From Aureimonas endophytica (GTDB lineage Bacteria; Pseudomonadota; Alphaproteobacteria; Rhizobiales; Rhizobiaceae), in the NCBI RefSeq assembly GCF_014642635.1, contig NZ_BMIQ01000002.1:372001-436000 (forward strand): a stretch of DNA of 64,000 nucleotides. The letters run 5' to 3'. The translations under genes were made by a program, and so were the position numbers. Positions 62,160 to 64,000 of the stretch are shown here, piece after piece. Every line of letters starts with the position of its first letter. The first letter of the stretch is position 1. The notes beneath the pieces are model-generated. The model searched no databases and was not told the DNA's origin. It saw only the letters and a list, made by a program, of their open reading frames with translations.

Positions 62160-63107
62160 ATGGCTCCGCTCGCGATCGGCATCGATGTCGGCGGCACGCA
62201 GATCCGCGCCGCGCTCGTCGCGGCGGACGGTGCCGTGCTGGACCGCCTTGCCGTGCCGACCCCGGCGACGGAAGGGGCGGCTTTCGTCGTCGCCCGCATC
62301 GCCGAGGCGGCGCGCTCGGTCGCGGGCGATGCGCCCGTCATCGGCATCGGCCTCTCGGCGCCGGGGCCGCTCGACGCGGAACGGGGCATCGCGCTGGCGA
62401 CGCCGACCATCGCCGGCTTCGTCGACTTTCCGCTCGCGGCCGAGGTGCGGGCGGCGACGGGGCTTCCCGTCGCGCTGGAGAATGACGGCATCGCCGCCGC
62501 GATCGGCGAATGGCGCTTCGGCGCCGGGCGCGGCCTCGCCAATCTCGTCTATGTCACGGTCTCCACCGGCATCGGCGGCGGCGTGGTGGTGGACGATCAT
62601 GTGCTGCGCGGCCGCAAGGGCATGGCCGGCCATATCGGCCATATGACGGTGATGCGCGGCGGCGAGCTCTGCGCCTGCGGCCATCACGGCTGTTTCGAGG
62701 CCCATGCCTCCGGCACCGCCTTTCTCGCCCGCGCCCGGCGGCTGGCGGCGGGGCGCGCCGGTTCGGCCCTTCATGCGCCGGGCCCGGCTCTCTCGGGCGC
62801 GGCGGTCTTCGCGGCGGCGGCGGCGGGCGACGCGCTCGCCGAGGAACTGGTGGCGGAGGAGGCGGAGATGCTCGGCCTCGGCTTCGCCAGCCTTCTCCAC
62901 CTCTACAGTCCCGATGTCCTGGTGATGGGCGGCGGCATGTCGGCGCAGTTCGCGGCGCTCGGTCCGCGCATCGAGGCGGCGGTGCGGCGCATCGCCATGC
63001 CGCCCTTCCGCGACGTGCCGATCCTGCCGGCGGCGCTCGGCGACAATTCGGGCCTTGCCGGCGCCGGCGCGCTGGCCTTCGAACGGTTCGGCCCCGGCGC
63101 CGGCTGA
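62160..63107 (+). CDS. ROK-family sugar kinase
   Basis: A 315-residue sugar kinase. ATP-binding LAIGIDVGGTQIRAALV, catalytic Asp in LENDGIAAAIGEW, STGIGGG, and the zinc motif GHIGHMTVMRGGELCACGHHGCFE (C-x-C-G-x2-G-C-x-E) are intact, so it is a kinase rather than a regulator. It begins 18 bases after the epimerase-like gene and is the last catabolic gene of the rightward series before gntR. Likely phosphorylates the pathway sugar before the Rpe-like step. Confidence 0.87.
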   Translation: MAPLAIGIDVGGTQIRAALVAADGAVLDRLAVPTPATEGAAFVVARIAEAARSVAGDAPVIGIGLSAPGPLDAERGIALATPTIAGFVDFPLAAEVRAATGLPVALENDGIAAAIGEWRFGAGRGLANLVYVTVSTGIGGGVVVDDHVLRGRKGMAGHIGHMTVMRGGELCACGHHGCFEAHASGTAFLARARRLAAGRAGSALHAPGPALSGAAVFAAAAAGDALAEELVAEEAEMLGLGFASLLHLYSPDVLVMGGGMSAQFAALGPRIEAAVRRIAMPPFRDVPILPAALGDNSGLAGAGALAFERFGPGAG

Positions 63108-63222
63108 GCCCGCCGGCCGAAGCGGTCGCGCCCGTCTCCTGCCTGTCGACAAATTGTATTGTATCCCCGGGTGCGATAGGAGGAAGGACGCGGCAGGGGC
63201 CGCGCGAGAGGCCGGACCGGAC

Positions 63223-63999
63223 ATGGCGAAGACGGGTGGCATGAAGGCGGGGAGCGAGCCGGCGGAGAGCGATCGCGGCGAGGAGGCCGTGCGCGTGCGC
63301 GGCTCCGGCGCGCGCCTCGTCCACGCGGCGCTGCGGGGCGAGATCCTGGCGCTGCGGCTGTCGCCCGGCAGCCCGCTCGACGAGACCGGCCTGTCGGAGC
63401 GCTTCGGCATGTCGCGCACGCCGATTCGCGAGGCGCTCCAGCGGCTCGTCGCCGAAGGGCTGGCGACGGCGCTGCCCAATCGCAGCACGGTGGTGACGCC
63501 GATCGACTTCGCCGGACTGCCCGCCTATTTCGAGGCTCTGTCGCTGATGTATCGGGTGACGACGCGGGGCGCCGCGCTGCGGCCCGTCCGCGATCTCGCC
63601 GCCGTCCGCGCCTCGCAGGCCGCGTTCGCCGCCGCCGTCGCGGCCCATGACGCGATGGCGATGATCGAGGCCAATCGCGAGTTCCATGTCGCGATCGCCG
63701 CGATCCACGGCAACGAGCATTTCATCGCGCTCTTCTCGCGCCTGCTCGACCAGGGGCGGCGCATCCTGCGCATCTACTATTCGACCTTCGACGACCGGCT
63801 GCCGCGCCAATATGTCGAGGAGCACGAGGCGATGATCGCCGCGCTGGAGGCGGGCGACGCCGAGCGCGCCGATGCGCTGGCGAGCGCCCATGCCCGGCAG
63901 ATCGTGCGGCAGATCCAGGATTTCATGGCGCGCGACGTCACGGCCTCGATCGATCTCGCCGAGGCCGACGGACAGAAGGAGAGGCTTCATGGACGCTGA
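63223..63999 (+). CDS. GntR-family (FCD domain) transcriptional regulator
   Basis: A 258-residue FadR-type GntR regulator. Helix-turn-helix at about 25-90 (LVHAALRGEILALRLSPGSPLDETGLSERFGMSRTPIREALQRLVAEGL), then an FCD domain with Asn/His metal-type ligands (EANREFHVAI, EEHEAMIAALEAGD, AHARQI). The upstream 115 bases contain an A/T-rich TTGTATTGTATCC patch (about 63154-63166), a possible operator. It is co-directional with the kinase and overlaps the next gene's start. Its target may be genes beyond the window. Confidence 0.85.
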   Translation: MAKTGGMKAGSEPAESDRGEEAVRVRGSGARLVHAALRGEILALRLSPGSPLDETGLSERFGMSRTPIREALQRLVAEGLATALPNRSTVVTPIDFAGLPAYFEALSLMYRVTTRGAALRPVRDLAAVRASQAAFAAAVAAHDAMAMIEANREFHVAIAAIHGNEHFIALFSRLLDQGRRILRIYYSTFDDRLPRQYVEEHEAMIAALEAGDAERADALASAHARQIVRQIQDFMARDVTASIDLAEADGQKERLHGR

Positions 64000-64000
64000 C
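63989..64000 (+). CDS. Start of a further gene, cut by window edge
   Basis: ATG at 63989-63991 lies eight bases after AAGGAGAGG (63976-63984 region), an excellent ribosome-binding site, and overlaps the gntR stop in another frame. Only the first four codons (MDAD) are visible, so the product cannot be named. Overlap with gntR indicates co-transcription. Confidence 0.5.

Overview
This window is a GC-rich (roughly two-thirds G+C) piece of an alphaproteobacterial chromosome, most likely from Hyphomicrobiales. The evidence is the gene content and order: a GlpSTPQUV-type polyol ABC transporter, FrcBCA-like and SorC/ROK/GntR-regulated sugar loci, DctA/DctBD, and short palindromic intergenic repeats of the kind common in this order. 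The genus cannot be read from the sequence. There are no rRNA or tRNA genes, CRISPR arrays, transposases or phage genes. Almost everything is carbohydrate, polyol or sulfonate acquisition and catabolism, as expected of a plant- or soil-associated heterotroph.

Layout. (1) 1-3032, minus: an acyl-CoA (propionyl-CoA-type) carboxylase operon whose beta and biotin-carboxylase genes are separated by an overlapping DUF4160/DUF2442 pair; then a 3-hydroxybutyrate dehydrogenase. (2) 3964-4606: six alternating palindromic repeats. (3) 4607-14427: a polyol/ketose locus. A substrate-binding protein, two permeases, a small membrane protein, two asymmetric ABC ATPases of the GlpS/GlpT kind and a PfkB kinase run leftward. 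A SorC regulator fused in frame to DhaK, followed by DhaL, runs rightward. (4) 14613-26319: a nearly complete D-apiose catabolic locus. It has a ribose-type ABC importer with a DUF2291 lipoprotein, ApnO, ApsD, ApnL, a GntR regulator, a RuBisCO-like protein and a DUF1537 (OiaK-type) kinase. (5) 26567-32458: an alkanesulfonate locus (Rrf2 regulator, FAD protein, SsuA, SsuD, SsuC, SsuB). (6) 32475-36198: an L,D-transpeptidase-like protein and Tex. (7) 36351-41146: dctA divergent from dctBD, with a readable sigma-54 promoter and tandem activator sites. (8) 41200-48309: a class I aldolase plus a ROK/P-loop fusion kinase, divergent from a SorC regulator with a likely CTG start, then a FrcBCA-like ABC importer; a shared putative operator ties these units together. 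(9) 48387-48930: a MazEF toxin-antitoxin pair. (10) 48965-55794: a LacI-regulated GatZ/SDR/GMC/SDR/mutarotase cluster; then LrgAB. (11) 56930-64000: a ROK repressor with a clear palindromic operator, facing a tightly coupled sugar pathway (oxidoreductase, TIM-barrel isomerase, alpha/beta hydrolase, ribulose-phosphate-epimerase-like protein, ROK kinase) and a GntR regulator.

How the genes work together: in the apiose locus the importer feeds oxidation of D-apiose (ApsD), lactone opening (ApnL), oxidation/isomerisation (ApnO), phosphorylation (OiaK) and C-C cleavage or decarboxylation by the RuBisCO-like protein. A motif GGTATRATGA lies upstream of both apiose transcription units and may be the GntR operator. 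The least explained items are the SorC-DhaK fusion beside a GlpST-type importer, the ROK/P-loop fusion with a class I aldolase, and the 58.7-63.1 kb pathway, for which no substrate can be assigned from sequence alone.
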